This document shows positions 46,304-55,205 of a stretch of 64,000 nt of DNA, piece after piece; the first letter of the stretch is position 1; each line of letters begins with the position of its first letter. Position numbers and translations under genes: made by a program. A model generated the notes under the pieces. That model was not told the DNA's origin. It searched no databases and worked only from the letters and a program-made list of their open reading frames with translations. Origin of the DNA: Hyphomicrobium methylovorum (GTDB lineage: Bacteria > Pseudomonadota > Alphaproteobacteria > Rhizobiales > Hyphomicrobiaceae); contig NZ_QHJE01000001.1 in assembly GCF_013626205.1 (NCBI RefSeq), forward strand, positions 3,266,501 to 3,330,500, in the 5' to 3' direction.

Positions 46304-46858
46304 ATGTTCTCTCCGAGGTTCCGAAACCCCGTAGCTTGGATTTCCCGCCTTATGCTTCATCCGCTTATTTATGCAGCTCTCGCGCTCATCATTGCCTCTC
46401 CCGCCGCTGCCGTTACGAAGGTTGCCGTCGTCCCATTCGATTTTCACGATGCGCAGCAAGATGGCGAAATGTTTCCGCAGCATGATCCTAACGATCTGCA
46501 ACGGTTGAAACTAATTGCGGATGAACTGCGTAGTCTGATGGAAAAAGACGAGCGCTATCAGGTGGTCGATCTTTCCGGCAAAGCGCAGGAGATCGAGGCA
46601 GCGTCTCCATTCTACAAATGTGATGGCTGCGAAGTGCCGATCGCAAAAGAGGCCGGTGCAGATGTGGTTGTCACGGGATACGTCGACAAACTCTCGAATG
46701 CTCTGATCCAGCTACAACTCGTCGAGCGAAATGTGGCGACCGGCGAGCTCACCAAGACGATGTCGGCGTCGATCAACGGGAATACCGACGAACTTTGGCT
46801 TCATGGGCTCAAGTACCTTTGGCGAAATCGATTCAGCGCAGAGGCACAAGCGAAATGA
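46304..46858 (+). CDS. Exported DUF2380/DUF3280-like protein
   Basis: 184 residues. A hydrophobic leader (LIYAALALIIASPAAA) precedes a mature domain TKVAVVPFDFHDAQQDGE... with later YQVVDLSGKAQEIEAASPFYKCDGCEVPIAKEAGADVVVTGYVDKLSN. The CDGC pair might bind metal or form a disulphide. This resembles the DUF2380/DUF3280 family, seen near PQQ-dependent dehydrogenases in methylotrophs by my recollection. It overlaps the next ABC binding-protein gene by ATGA and is divergent from the PQQ-ABC operon. Confidence 0.7.
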   Translation: MFSPRFRNPVAWISRLMLHPLIYAALALIIASPAAAVTKVAVVPFDFHDAQQDGEMFPQHDPNDLQRLKLIADELRSLMEKDERYQVVDLSGKAQEIEAASPFYKCDGCEVPIAKEAGADVVVTGYVDKLSNALIQLQLVERNVATGELTKTMSASINGNTDELWLHGLKYLWRNRFSAEAQAK

Positions 46859-47835
46859 CCGATGTGACCCGCCGGCAGGCGATCGCAGCGGGCACAGCGT
46901 TGCTTGCCGCTCCTCTGTTGCCCAGGCCGCTTTTGGCGGCGAATGCGGTTCGTCTGAGCTCAATCCGATCCGGCTCAGTCAGTTGGTTGATCGAAACGAT
47001 CCGCGCCGAGGGCATCGACAAGAAGGTTGGCTTGACGCTTGACGTCGTCGAGGTCGCGAGCAGCGCAGCGGCATCGATCGCTCTGCTGTCCGATTCTGCG
47101 GACGTCATCGTCAGCGATTGGACCTGGGCGATGCGGCAACGCTCAAAGGGTTACGATCTCAAGTTCGCGCCCTATTCGACGGCACTCGGCAGCGTGATGG
47201 TTCCGCAGAAGAGTCCGGCGCAATCGATTGCGGACCTCATGGGCAAGCGGATCGGCGTGGCTGGCACCGGCATCGACAAAAGCTGGATTTTGCTCAGGGC
47301 GTATTCGCGCAAAATGACCGGCAAGGATATCGCCGACGAGTCCGAACCGGTATTCGGCGCGGCGCCGCTCGTCACTGAAGAATTTCGCAGCGGGCGGTTG
47401 GACGCCGTTCTCAACTTCTGGACTTATGCTGCGCGTCTTCAAGCGGAAGGCGCCCGTCAAATGCTTTCGATGGCTGATGTGGTGCATGGGCTTGGCGTTT
47501 CGCCAATTCCCGCCCTTGTCGGTTTTATCTGGTCCGACAAAGAGGTTCGCGATAAAGGCATTCCAGTCGACAAGTTGTTGCTCGCGGAACGCGAAGCCAA
47601 CGCGGTGTTGGCAACGTCGGACGCAGCGTGGCAACGGATTAGGCCCCTTATCCGTGTGACTTCGGATCGCGAACTCGAGGCGATCCGTGATTATTATCGT
47701 GCCGGAATTACAGACGGTTGGGGTGCGAACGAGACGGCTGCAGCGGAGAAGATGACCAATCTTCTCATTGAACTCGGTGACGCGGAACTCGTAGGCGATG
47801 GCACCCGTTTCGACCAGAATCTCTTCCATACCTAA
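46855..47835 (+). CDS. ABC substrate-binding protein, NitT/TauT type
   Basis: 326 residues. The N-terminus TRRQAIAAGTALLAAPLLPRPLLA has an Arg pair before a hydrophobic core, so Tat export is possible. The mature part follows the NMT1/SsuA-like fold (WLIETIRAEGIDKKVGLTLDVVEVASSAAASIALLSDSADVIVSDW). Relatives bind sulfonates, nitrate or thiamine precursors; the ligand here is unknown. The ATG at 46855 overlaps the preceding stop. It forms an importer with the following permease and ATPase. Confidence 0.82.
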   Translation: MTDVTRRQAIAAGTALLAAPLLPRPLLAANAVRLSSIRSGSVSWLIETIRAEGIDKKVGLTLDVVEVASSAAASIALLSDSADVIVSDWTWAMRQRSKGYDLKFAPYSTALGSVMVPQKSPAQSIADLMGKRIGVAGTGIDKSWILLRAYSRKMTGKDIADESEPVFGAAPLVTEEFRSGRLDAVLNFWTYAARLQAEGARQMLSMADVVHGLGVSPIPALVGFIWSDKEVRDKGIPVDKLLLAEREANAVLATSDAAWQRIRPLIRVTSDRELEAIRDYYRAGITDGWGANETAAAEKMTNLLIELGDAELVGDGTRFDQNLFHT

Positions 47836-47839
47836 GCCG

Positions 47840-48607
47840 ATGCCGGTGTCCGGTATCAATTCGACGGCGGAGCGCCTTCTATGGCTGATCGGCTCGCTCG
47901 CCGTTCTCGTTCTTTTTTGGCATGTTATCGCCGTCATTCTGCAAAACCGATATTTGCCGACGCCGCTCACTGTTTTCGACGTCGTCATCAGCGAGGCTAA
48001 AAACGGGGACCTCTGGAAGCACACGTCGGCAACGCTGGTGCGTGTTGCGTTCGCGTTCGTCGTTTCGATGTTCATCGGGACGGCGATCGGGCTCGCGCTC
48101 GGAAAATTCCGCACGGCGGACAAGTTTTTCGATTCCTGGTTGATCCTGTTTTTGAATCTTCCGGCTCTTGTCACCATTACGCTCTGCTACATCTGGTTTG
48201 GCCTTGGTGATGCCGCGGCGATTATCGCGGTGGCGCTCAACAAAATCCCGAACGTTGCGGTGACGATGCGGGAAGGCACGCGCAGCCTGTCGCGTGATCT
48301 CAATGAGATGGCGGGGATCTATAAATTCGGGTGGTGGAGAACACTGCGGCACGTCACGGTGCCACAACTCGCGCCGTTTTTTGCTGCGGCGGCCCGTTCG
48401 GGTCTCGCGCTGGTATGGAAGATCGTGCTGGTGGTCGAAGCGTTCGGCCGTTCGAACGGCGTTGGGTATCGTCTCAATATTGCGTTTCAGGAATTTGATG
48501 TCGGCATCATTCTCGCTTACGCGCTCGCTTTCATTCTGATCGTTCAGATCATCGAGTTCGCGATCCTTCAACCGGCTCAAGCACGGGTGAGCGCATGGCG
48601 GCGATAA
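47840..48607 (+). CDS. ABC transporter permease, NitT/TauT type
   Basis: About 255 residues with six helices and the inner-membrane BPD-type permease motif (EMAGIYKFGWWRTLRHVTVPQLAPF, the EAA loop). Helices include LLWLIGSLAVLVLFWHVIAVI and IILAYALAFILIVQIIEFAIL. ATG 47840 follows the binding-protein stop by 2 bp. Its 3' end overlaps the ATPase start by 13 bp, so the three importer genes are coupled. Confidence 0.87.
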   Translation: MPVSGINSTAERLLWLIGSLAVLVLFWHVIAVILQNRYLPTPLTVFDVVISEAKNGDLWKHTSATLVRVAFAFVVSMFIGTAIGLALGKFRTADKFFDSWLILFLNLPALVTITLCYIWFGLGDAAAIIAVALNKIPNVAVTMREGTRSLSRDLNEMAGIYKFGWWRTLRHVTVPQLAPFFAAAARSGLALVWKIVLVVEAFGRSNGVGYRLNIAFQEFDVGIILAYALAFILIVQIIEFAILQPAQARVSAWRR

Positions 48608-49338
48608 ATGGTTTGAATGGATCGGCGCCTATCCGGGTTGCCGTTCGTCGCAAGACGTTTCAGTCCGTCGGCGGGCGCGCAGCGCAGACGGTTCTCAAGG
48701 ATATCGAGTTCGAGGTTGCGCCGCGCTCGTTTCTCGTCATCACCGGCCCATCCGGTTGCGGGAAGTCGACGTTGCTCAACATCATTGCCGGGCTCGATAC
48801 GGATTTCGAGGGCGTGATCGACCTGGGACCGGCGAAGGACAATCTCTCCTTCATCTTCCAGACGCCCCGGCTTTTACCCTGGCGCACGGTGTACGAAAAC
48901 ATCGCACTGGCGTTGCCGCCGGACGATCCGCGGCTTGCCGGGATACCCGCCATGCTTGAGCGCGTTGGGCTTACCCAGGCCGCGAACGCCTATCCGGAAA
49001 TGCTCTCCCTTGGCATGCAACGGCGGGCGGCACTGGCGCGCGGCTTTATCCTCGAGCCCGAAATCCTGCTGATGGACGAGCCCTTTGTTTCGCTGGACGA
49101 TCCAACGGCCGTCAGCCTGCGCGAGCTTCTGATGGAGCTTTGGCATAGCCATCCCACCACGGTTATTTTCGTGACTCACGATCGAACCGAGGCAATACAA
49201 CTCGGAACCCGCATATTGCGCTTGGCGCCCGGACAGGCGAGTGTCGCGCAGGACGTCGCGGTGACGCTGTCGCCGACCGACCGTGCGGATCGCGCGGTGG
49301 TTCTGGCGGAGCAGAATCGCATATTCGCGGACGCTTGA
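48595..49338 (+). CDS. ABC transporter ATP-binding protein, NitT/TauT type
   Basis: 247 residues with Walker A GPSGCGKST, Q-loop FIFQTPRLLPW, Walker B ILLMDEPFVSLDD and switch-His VTHDRTEA. The signature reads LSLGMQRRAALARG, so the first glycine of LSGG(Q/M) is leucine, which is unusual. The gene ends 46 bp before mfnB on the same strand, so importer and methanofuran genes may share a transcript. Confidence 0.87.
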   Translation: MAAINGLNGSAPIRVAVRRKTFQSVGGRAAQTVLKDIEFEVAPRSFLVITGPSGCGKSTLLNIIAGLDTDFEGVIDLGPAKDNLSFIFQTPRLLPWRTVYENIALALPPDDPRLAGIPAMLERVGLTQAANAYPEMLSLGMQRRAALARGFILEPEILLMDEPFVSLDDPTAVSLRELLMELWHSHPTTVIFVTHDRTEAIQLGTRILRLAPGQASVAQDVAVTLSPTDRADRAVVLAEQNRIFADA

Positions 49339-49384
49339 GACAAGCTGCCCCGCAACGGAAATCCAAGGCGCACGGACACAACGG

Positions 49385-50116
49385 ATGATCGCAGGGTTGA
49401 AACGCGAAGGGCCCGCCTTTCTCGCGAGCGTGAAGAGCGCTGAGGAAGCGCTGGCGGCGCTCGATGCTGGCGCGGACCTGATCGATGGGAAAGATCCGGT
49501 GGCCGGTGCTCTCGGCGCGCTCGATCTCGCAACTGTTCGCGGCATCGTTGACGCTATCGCGTCGCGTCGTCCCGTCAGCGCGACTGTGGGCGATCTCCCT
49601 GCCGAACCCGAAGCAATGGCATCTGCTGTTACCGAGATGGCGTCCACCGGTGTGGACCTGATCAAGATCGGGTTCTTCGGTGACCGTGACCCTCAAGCTG
49701 CCATTCAGAGACTTGGTCGTGACGGTCATTGGCGCGGGCGCATGGTCGCCGTGCTGATGGCGGATCGCGCGCCGGACTTCGCCATTCTTCCACTGCTCGC
49801 CGCGAATGGCTTCGCGGGTGTCATGCTCGATACTGCCGGTAAAAGCAGCGGGCGGCTGACGTCGGTGCTTTCGCGCGATCGGCTTGCCGAGTTCGTCCGC
49901 ACCGGTCGCGCTGCGGGATTGACCACCGGGCTTGCCGGATCGTTGGCAATCGAAGACATCGCATCATTGATGCCGCTCAGCGCGGACATACTTGGCTTTC
50001 GAGGAGCGCTGTGCCGCGACGGCCGGACAGGAACATTGGACCCGCAGCGTGTTGCGGCGGTTCATGCAGCGCTTACACGCGAATTTAAGGCGCCGCAGGA
50101 GAGATCGGTCGCATGA
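49385..50116 (+). CDS. mfnB: (5-formylfuran-3-yl)methyl phosphate synthase MfnB
   Basis: A DUF556/MfnB protein of 243 residues. The active-site segment AGADLIDGKDPVAGALGALD contains the Schiff-base lysine (Lys36) of the archaeal enzyme, which condenses two triose phosphates into the furan of methanofuran. Later, IKIGFFGDRD and GVMLDTAGKSSGRL follow the barrel. Methylotrophs with H4MPT-linked formaldehyde oxidation use a methanofuran-type cofactor. The ATG at 49385 is chosen by homology. It overlaps the next gene by ATGA. Confidence 0.9.
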   Translation: MIAGLKREGPAFLASVKSAEEALAALDAGADLIDGKDPVAGALGALDLATVRGIVDAIASRRPVSATVGDLPAEPEAMASAVTEMASTGVDLIKIGFFGDRDPQAAIQRLGRDGHWRGRMVAVLMADRAPDFAILPLLAANGFAGVMLDTAGKSSGRLTSVLSRDRLAEFVRTGRAAGLTTGLAGSLAIEDIASLMPLSADILGFRGALCRDGRTGTLDPQRVAAVHAALTREFKAPQERSVA

Positions 50117-50565
50117 AAGAGAAGAAGAAGTTGCGCAAGAGCGATACTGCTGGTGCGCACAAGGCCAAGGCTCGCAAGGCTCATCAAATCGGCGACCGCA
50201 TTTTCGTGCGTGACTTCATCGTTGATTGTAACGTCGGAGTTTACGCGGAAGAGCAGGGCATTACGCAAAAGGTGCGCTTCTCCGTCGAAGCGCTGCTGAC
50301 GCCGGACGTTTTCAGCATCGATGATGAAATGGCGGAAGTGCCGTCGTACGCCGATATTATCGACATCATCGTTGCGCTGGCGCGTGGCGGACATATCAAT
50401 CTGGTCGAGACGTTTGCCGAGCGCATCGCGGAGAGCGTGCTCGCGGAATCGCGCATCGCCGCGGTTCGCGTCGTGCTCGAAAAACTCGAACGTGGACCTG
50501 CACGCGGCGTCGACATCATTCGCCCGGCGACGAAGGCTGCGGCGCGCGAGTTTGGCCGTGGCTGA
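50113..50565 (+). CDS. folB: Dihydroneopterin aldolase-like protein, probably for H4MPT pterin
   Basis: 150 residues. After an unusual ~24-residue Lys/Arg-rich N-terminal extension, the FolB fold appears: RDFIVDCNVGVYAEEQGITQKVRFSVEAL, SYADIIDIIVALARGG, INLVETFAERIAESVL (catalytic-site Glu), and VVLEKLERG (conserved Lys). FolB makes 6-hydroxymethyldihydropterin, shared by folate and H4MPT pathways. Its position between mfnB and an mfnE-like kinase suggests service to H4MPT. It overlaps both neighbours. Confidence 0.82.
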   Translation: MKEKKKLRKSDTAGAHKAKARKAHQIGDRIFVRDFIVDCNVGVYAEEQGITQKVRFSVEALLTPDVFSIDDEMAEVPSYADIIDIIVALARGGHINLVETFAERIAESVLAESRIAAVRVVLEKLERGPARGVDIIRPATKAAAREFGRG

Positions 50566-51175
50566 TGCCCCGACGACGGACGTTGCCCCGCTCGTCGTCA
50601 AGGTCGGTGGCAGCCTGATCAAATCCGGACGGTTCGCCACGGTTCTTGAAATCCTCGCTGTCACGCGTGTGCCTACCGTCCTCGTTCCCGGAGGTGGGCC
50701 ATTTGCGGATAGCGTTCGCGCCTTACAACCTGCGTTGCAATTCGATGACGAGATCGCGCATCGGCTTGCCATGCTCGCGATGCAGCAGACGGGTGAATTG
50801 ATGGTGGCCACTCATCCGAGATTTCAGATTGGGGAAACACCAGCGGAAATTATCGATTGTCTTTCAAGAGGCATGATCCCGGTTTGGGCGCCCGCAAAGA
50901 TGCTTACCGACGACAAGACACTTCCCGCCGGATGGTCAGCAACGTCGGACAGCCTTGCGGCGTGGCTTGCGGAGAGACTTGGCGCTCGCGAGCTTCTGCT
51001 GGTCAAATCTGTTGATGTGGCGGCCGGCGCTTCGCTCGAGGATCTGGCGCGAGACGGCATCGTCGATCCTGTGATGCCGGGGATCGTTGCGCGTGCGGGG
51101 CTTTCGTGGTCCATCTTTGGGCCTGCTGCCGATGTCCGTCTCGGACGCGTTTTGCAAGGTGAAGGACGCCACTGA
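50558..51175 (+). CDS. Amino acid kinase-family protein, MfnE-like
   Basis: 205 residues of the amino acid/uridylate kinase superfamily: PLVVKVGGSLIKSG near the start, VPTVLVPGGGPFAD for the phosphate site, and LLVKSVDVAAGAS. In methanogens MfnE of this superfamily phosphorylates (5-aminomethyl-furan-3-yl)methyl phosphate. Clustering with mfnB and mfnF supports that role here. The start is GTG 50558, overlapping the folB-like stop by 8 bases. Confidence 0.8.
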   Translation: MADAPTTDVAPLVVKVGGSLIKSGRFATVLEILAVTRVPTVLVPGGGPFADSVRALQPALQFDDEIAHRLAMLAMQQTGELMVATHPRFQIGETPAEIIDCLSRGMIPVWAPAKMLTDDKTLPAGWSATSDSLAAWLAERLGARELLLVKSVDVAAGASLEDLARDGIVDPVMPGIVARAGLSWSIFGPAADVRLGRVLQGEGRH

Positions 51176-51759
51176 TGCCGCGTATCGTCGAAACCATCGT
51201 GACGACCATGGATGCGAACGGGACCGCTCATATTGCGCCGCTCGGTCTGATCGAAGACGGGCCGCACTGGATCATCGCGCCGTTCAAGCCCTCGCGGACA
51301 CTCGATAACCTCCGGGCGGTTCCTTACGCGGCTGCGAGCCATACCGACGACGTGCGAGTGATCGCGGGATGCGTGACGGGTCGCAAGATCTGGCCGCTTA
51401 CGCCTACGACGGCTGTAAAGGGCGCGCGCCTTGCGGATTGCGTATCGCATTGGGAATTGCGTGTTGAAGAGGTCATCGAGGATTCCGAGCGCCCGCGTTT
51501 CAAATGCGGGATCGTGCATCAGGAAACGCACAAGGGCTGGGAAGGATTCAATCGCGCGCAGGCGGCGGTTCTGGAACTCGCTGTATTGACGACGCGCTTC
51601 AGAATGCTGCCGCCGAAAAAGATTGAAGATGAACTGCGCTATCTCGAAATTGCGATCTCGAAAACTGCGGGGCCACGCGAAGACGAAGCGTGGGAGTGGT
51701 TGATGGAAAAGGTCGCGGCTTGGCGGCAATCGCTGTTCGACAAATCCGAAGGCACATGA
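51175..51759 (+). CDS. DUF447 protein of H4MPT gene clusters
   Basis: 194 residues of the DUF447 family: RIVETIVTTMDANGTAHIAPLGLI, then FKPSRTLDNLRAVPYAAASHTDDVRVIAGCV and late FNRAQAAVLELAVLTTR. The fold resembles flavin reductase/FMN-binding split barrels. DUF447 genes are shared by methanogens and H4MPT-using methylotrophs. The exact reaction is unknown to me. Both ends touch neighbours (TGATG and ATGA overlaps), so it belongs to the mfnB operon. Confidence 0.8.
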   Translation: MPRIVETIVTTMDANGTAHIAPLGLIEDGPHWIIAPFKPSRTLDNLRAVPYAAASHTDDVRVIAGCVTGRKIWPLTPTTAVKGARLADCVSHWELRVEEVIEDSERPRFKCGIVHQETHKGWEGFNRAQAAVLELAVLTTRFRMLPPKKIEDELRYLEIAISKTAGPREDEAWEWLMEKVAAWRQSLFDKSEGT

Positions 51760-52952
51760 TGGCCGCTAAAGACGAAAATCGAATTGCGTTCATCCGCGCT
51801 GTCGCTGCTGCGGCAGCGGATGGTTCGTTTCTCCGAATGACGCTTGGAAAGTTTCGCGGAGAGGGCGAGCCGCGCAAGGCGGTGGCGACGCCAATCGTGC
51901 TCAAGGGCGCGCCACATATAAAGTTTGTCACGAGTTTCGCGCGGAAGGATGAGACCAAGAACTTCGCGGTTCCCGATGCGATCAATCATCTGAAGACGCT
52001 TCTCGGAACGAGCTATCTCAGCGTGACGCTGTTTACGCCGGAGCGCAATCTAACGCTCGGCTACAGCAAGAAGCGTGTTTCGCAATTGGTGACAAACAAG
52101 GCGACGGACACAGCCGACAGCGCGGCGCCGGACGCAGCGCACGATCGCGCGAAGGCGTATCTGGTTGCTCCAGACCGGCCTTACCTCTCGGCGCTCGGCG
52201 TTGCGGATGGGTCGGGACGCATCAAGCCGACGATGCAAGGCAAGTACCGGCAGATTTGCCGCTTCATCGAGATTGCCGACGGGCTGTTGAAATCCGCGCG
52301 CTCCGAAGGGGGCCGTGATGCGCTGTCGATCGTCGATATCGGATCGGGCAAAGGTTATTTGACCTTCGCTCTTTATGATTATGTGACGACAACGCTCGGA
52401 CGTCCCTGCCGCATGACGGGCATCGAGATCAGGGACGAACTCGTTCAGGCGTCGAATGCGCTTGCGCGGGATCTTGGATTTGCCAACCTGATATTCGAAG
52501 CGGCCGAGGCACGGAAATCCTCGGCTGGTCCCGTTGATGTCGTCATCGCGTTACATGCGTGCGATACGGCGACGGACGATGCGCTGGCGATTGGCGTGAA
52601 TGCGGACGCTCAGGTTATTCTTGCTGCTCCCTGCTGCCAGCACGAATTGGCACCGCAGATCGATCATCCGGCAGATGGTCTTGCCGGTCTCGTGAAATAT
52701 CCGCTGCTCAAACAACGCCAGGCCGATCTCGTCACGGATGCCGCGCGTGCGCTATTGCTGGAAGCGGCGGGATATAAAGTTAAAATCATCGAATTCGTTT
52801 CAACGGAGCACACCGCGAAGAATCTGCTTATCGCAGCTTCTAAATCCTCTACCGTCAATCGTGATGCGGCGCGGCGGCAATACCGGGCGTTGAAAGAATT
52901 GACCGGTTTTGCGACACATCATCTCGATACGCAACTTAAGGCTGCCGAATAA
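51756..52952 (+). CDS. Class I SAM-dependent methyltransferase
   Basis: About 398 residues. The central methyltransferase domain has motif I LSIVDIGSGKGYLTFALYDY, the acidic turn MTGIEIRDELVQ, DVVIALHACDTATDDAL and the downstream ILAAPCCQHEL. The N-terminal ~180 residues contain a conserved-looking substrate-binding module (ITPERNLTLGYSKKRVSQLV-like). This resembles the Methyltransf_32/METTL25-type family. It overlaps DUF447 by ATGA. Whether it acts in C1 cofactor synthesis or is only cotranscribed cannot be told. Confidence 0.75.
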   Translation: MMAAKDENRIAFIRAVAAAAADGSFLRMTLGKFRGEGEPRKAVATPIVLKGAPHIKFVTSFARKDETKNFAVPDAINHLKTLLGTSYLSVTLFTPERNLTLGYSKKRVSQLVTNKATDTADSAAPDAAHDRAKAYLVAPDRPYLSALGVADGSGRIKPTMQGKYRQICRFIEIADGLLKSARSEGGRDALSIVDIGSGKGYLTFALYDYVTTTLGRPCRMTGIEIRDELVQASNALARDLGFANLIFEAAEARKSSAGPVDVVIALHACDTATDDALAIGVNADAQVILAAPCCQHELAPQIDHPADGLAGLVKYPLLKQRQADLVTDAARALLLEAAGYKVKIIEFVSTEHTAKNLLIAASKSSTVNRDAARRQYRALKELTGFATHHLDTQLKAAE

Positions 52953-53081
52953 GTCGATTGCATTAATCCGTCGCGCCACATTTGCTGCGCAGCATAATGA
53001 GATTAGAGTGCAGCGCGGAACCAAGCAGTTTCTGTGCTGTTAATTCCGAACAGTTTCCCCCTAAGACGAGAGGTGAATCCT

Positions 53082-53363
53082 ATGACTTATGTTTCTCGCG
53101 CCGTGCGTCACGCGCTGGCCCTTGCTGTCGTCGGCACAGCGATGACGGCTCCGGCTCTCGCTGATCGCCGCGCTCCGGCCGATGATCCGGCGGTTGTCAC
53201 CGAGCGTCTCAACCGCATGGGATTTATCGAATGGCGCAAGCTGCGTTATTCGCATGGCTATTGGAAGATTGAGGATGCGCGCCGCGACAATGGCCACACC
53301 TACGATCTGAAGCTCGAAGCGGGAACGCTCGATATCGTTCGCCTCTCACGCGATCGCGATTAA
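53082..53363 (+). CDS. Small secreted protein, PepSY-like
   Basis: 93 residues. A signal peptide (AVRHALALAVVGTAMTAPALA-DRR) is followed by one small domain: VVTERLNRMGFIEWRKLRYSHGYWKIEDARRDNGHTYDLKLEAGTLDIVRL. The helix-strand-strand layout resembles PepSY-type domains. GAGAGGTGA lies upstream of the ATG. A strong terminator follows. Confidence 0.65.
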   Translation: MTYVSRAVRHALALAVVGTAMTAPALADRRAPADDPAVVTERLNRMGFIEWRKLRYSHGYWKIEDARRDNGHTYDLKLEAGTLDIVRLSRDRD

Positions 53364-53387
53364 TTCGAAATTCGAATTTGGTTTTTT

Positions 53388-53418
53388 ATCGGCCGCGGCA
53401 TTTGCTGCGGCCGATTTT
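53388..53418 (+). terminator. Rho-independent terminator
   Basis: ATCGGCCGC (53388-53396) and GCGGCCGAT (53407-53415) form a 9-bp stem followed by TTTATTTT, between the small secreted protein and mfnF, which converge. Confidence 0.85.
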
Positions 53419-54436
53419 ATTTTCTCTTCTCGTCGGCGGCTAGCATTGCGACGGCGACGGCTGGCGCGCAACGCGTAGCCCATTTGCTCAGATCGTCGGG
53501 CGCTTCGATCAACTCTCCAAATTCAATTGCCGGATATCCGAGCCGTGCTGCAATCCGTAGCGCGACGGCCGAACCAATGCCGGCTGCGACGACGGACAGA
53601 ATGGCCGTTCCCGGGCGGGATAGAACCTGCAACGCGCCGTCGTGCAGCGCGCGCATCTGGCGTTCGGCGATGTATGCGGCGGAGACTTGCCACGTCGCGA
53701 GGCGGCGCATGTCAGCGTCTCGACCGAAGCCACGCGCGAAGCGCGCGAGACTTTCCGCCTGCGATGTGCCGCGCCCATCCGCCGTTGCGTGAACGTCAAC
53801 GCCATCGGGAAGCGTGCCGAGGATACGCTGCACGTCAGCCATCGTCGCGAAGCCGTCGCGTGCAAGTCCCTGCCATGATCCCGCGAGCGGTGCGCGTGTC
53901 GCGATAGACGCGACGGGTGTGCGCGTCAGCCCGGTATAGACGAGTTCGCCCGTTTGCAGCCGTTCTGCGTCGGTCAACCCTTGTGGTCTGCTGCAGACGA
54001 TGATGTCGGTCGTCGTGGAGCCGACATCGATCAACAATGCGTTCGGCTCACGATCGGCAATAAGGCGCGCCGTTGCGAGGAAATTCGCCGATGCTGCGGA
54101 GAAGGGGTCGGCTTGCGCTGCGGCGGTGTCGCCAAAGCCCTTCAGACCCATGAAGATGCGTTGCTCACCCTCAATATGTTTTCCGAGCTTCGCAAGGATC
54201 GCCGCGACGCCCGCTTCCCGGCTGTCGAAAATTTCCGTGAGTTCGGCTGTCATGGTGACGGCGTGAACTGCGGCGCCAGCGGTTATCTCGCGCGCTTCCG
54301 TGAGCGCGGCATCGAGATGTTCGGCACCTTTCCAGAGCGCGCACGCAATCTGGCGGACCGCCACCAGACGACCGTCTTCAATGCGCGCGACCTTCAGGTG
54401 CGCCCCGCCTACATCGTATCCGACGACAATTGACAT
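53417..54436 (-). CDS. mfnF: H4MPT-linked C1 transfer pathway protein, MfnF-like
   Basis: 339 residues of the hydantoinase/oxoprolinase-like (ASKHA) family specific to H4MPT gene clusters. Motifs: VVGYDVGGAHLKVARI (phosphate 1), LLIDVGSTTTDIIV (phosphate 2) and ILSVVAAGIGSAVALRIA. In methanogens MfnF joins the furan and tyramine-glutamate parts of methanofuran. The clustered mfnB and mfnE-like genes support this. ATG 54436 is preferred over one 12 bases earlier. It is divergent from the HisA-like gene (55 bp). Confidence 0.85.
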   Translation of the reverse strand: MSIVVGYDVGGAHLKVARIEDGRLVAVRQIACALWKGAEHLDAALTEAREITAGAAVHAVTMTAELTEIFDSREAGVAAILAKLGKHIEGEQRIFMGLKGFGDTAAAQADPFSAASANFLATARLIADREPNALLIDVGSTTTDIIVCSRPQGLTDAERLQTGELVYTGLTRTPVASIATRAPLAGSWQGLARDGFATMADVQRILGTLPDGVDVHATADGRGTSQAESLARFARGFGRDADMRRLATWQVSAAYIAERQMRALHDGALQVLSRPGTAILSVVAAGIGSAVALRIAARLGYPAIEFGELIEAPDDLSKWATRCAPAVAVAMLAADEKRK

Positions 54437-54491
54437 CCTACCTCGCATGTCCCGGCCCCCGTGTTACACTTGCCGTTTGAGGAGGCAAGCC

Positions 54492-55205
54492 GTGGACATC
54501 ATTCCCGTGCTCGACATTGCCCGCGGCAAGGTTGTTAGAGCGGTCGAAGGCAAACGTTGGGCGTATCGGCCGATCGAGACGCCGCTCTCGCGGACAGCGG
54601 AGATCGTTGACGTGGCGCAGGGCCTCGGCAAACTGTTTTCGTTCCGCAAGGTTTATATCGCCGATCTCGACGGTATCGAAGGTCGCGGCCGCAATACGCG
54701 CATCGTGCCGTCGATCAGTCAGGCGTTGCCGGATGCGGAGATGTGGATCGATGCAGGCACCGGATCTCGAGGTGCTGCGCGCGCAATTCTGGCAACACCC
54801 GTGGCGACGCTGGTCGTTGGATCGGAGAGCCTCGAAAGCGTCCGCGACTGGGAAGAGATCGCAGCGGAGGCTCCGCAGCGGACAGTTCTATCGCTCGATT
54901 TTCGCGGCGGGGAATTTATGGGGCCGGACGCGCTGCTGAAGGACGCTTCGCTCTGGCCGCAGCGCGTGATTGCGATGACGCTCGATCGTGTTGGCGCCAA
55001 CAGCGGTCCCGATTTCGATACGCTGAAGGCGATCGGATCGAAGGCCAAGGGGCGGCGCGTCTACGCGGCGGGCGGCATTCGCGATAAAGCCGATCTGGAT
55101 GCGCTGCGCAGTGCAGGCGTTGCGGGTGCGCTGGTTGCGTCGGTTCTGCACGCACAAAAAATTTCGGCCAGCGATCTCAAAGAGATCACCAGCCGAAAAG
55201 GATAG
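54492..55205 (+). CDS. HisA/HisF-like barrel protein of H4MPT clusters
   Basis: 237 residues with the phosphate-binding barrel of HisA: DIIPVLDIARGKVVRAVEG at the start, KVYIADLDGIEGRG, and late YAAGGIRDKADLDALRSAGVAGALVAS. It is diverged from true HisA (no histidine genes nearby). HisA-like proteins recur in H4MPT/methanofuran clusters, function unclear. The GTG at 54492 has GGAGG 7 bases upstream. Confidence 0.75.
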   Translation: MDIIPVLDIARGKVVRAVEGKRWAYRPIETPLSRTAEIVDVAQGLGKLFSFRKVYIADLDGIEGRGRNTRIVPSISQALPDAEMWIDAGTGSRGAARAILATPVATLVVGSESLESVRDWEEIAAEAPQRTVLSLDFRGGEFMGPDALLKDASLWPQRVIAMTLDRVGANSGPDFDTLKAIGSKAKGRRVYAAGGIRDKADLDALRSAGVAGALVASVLHAQKISASDLKEITSRKG

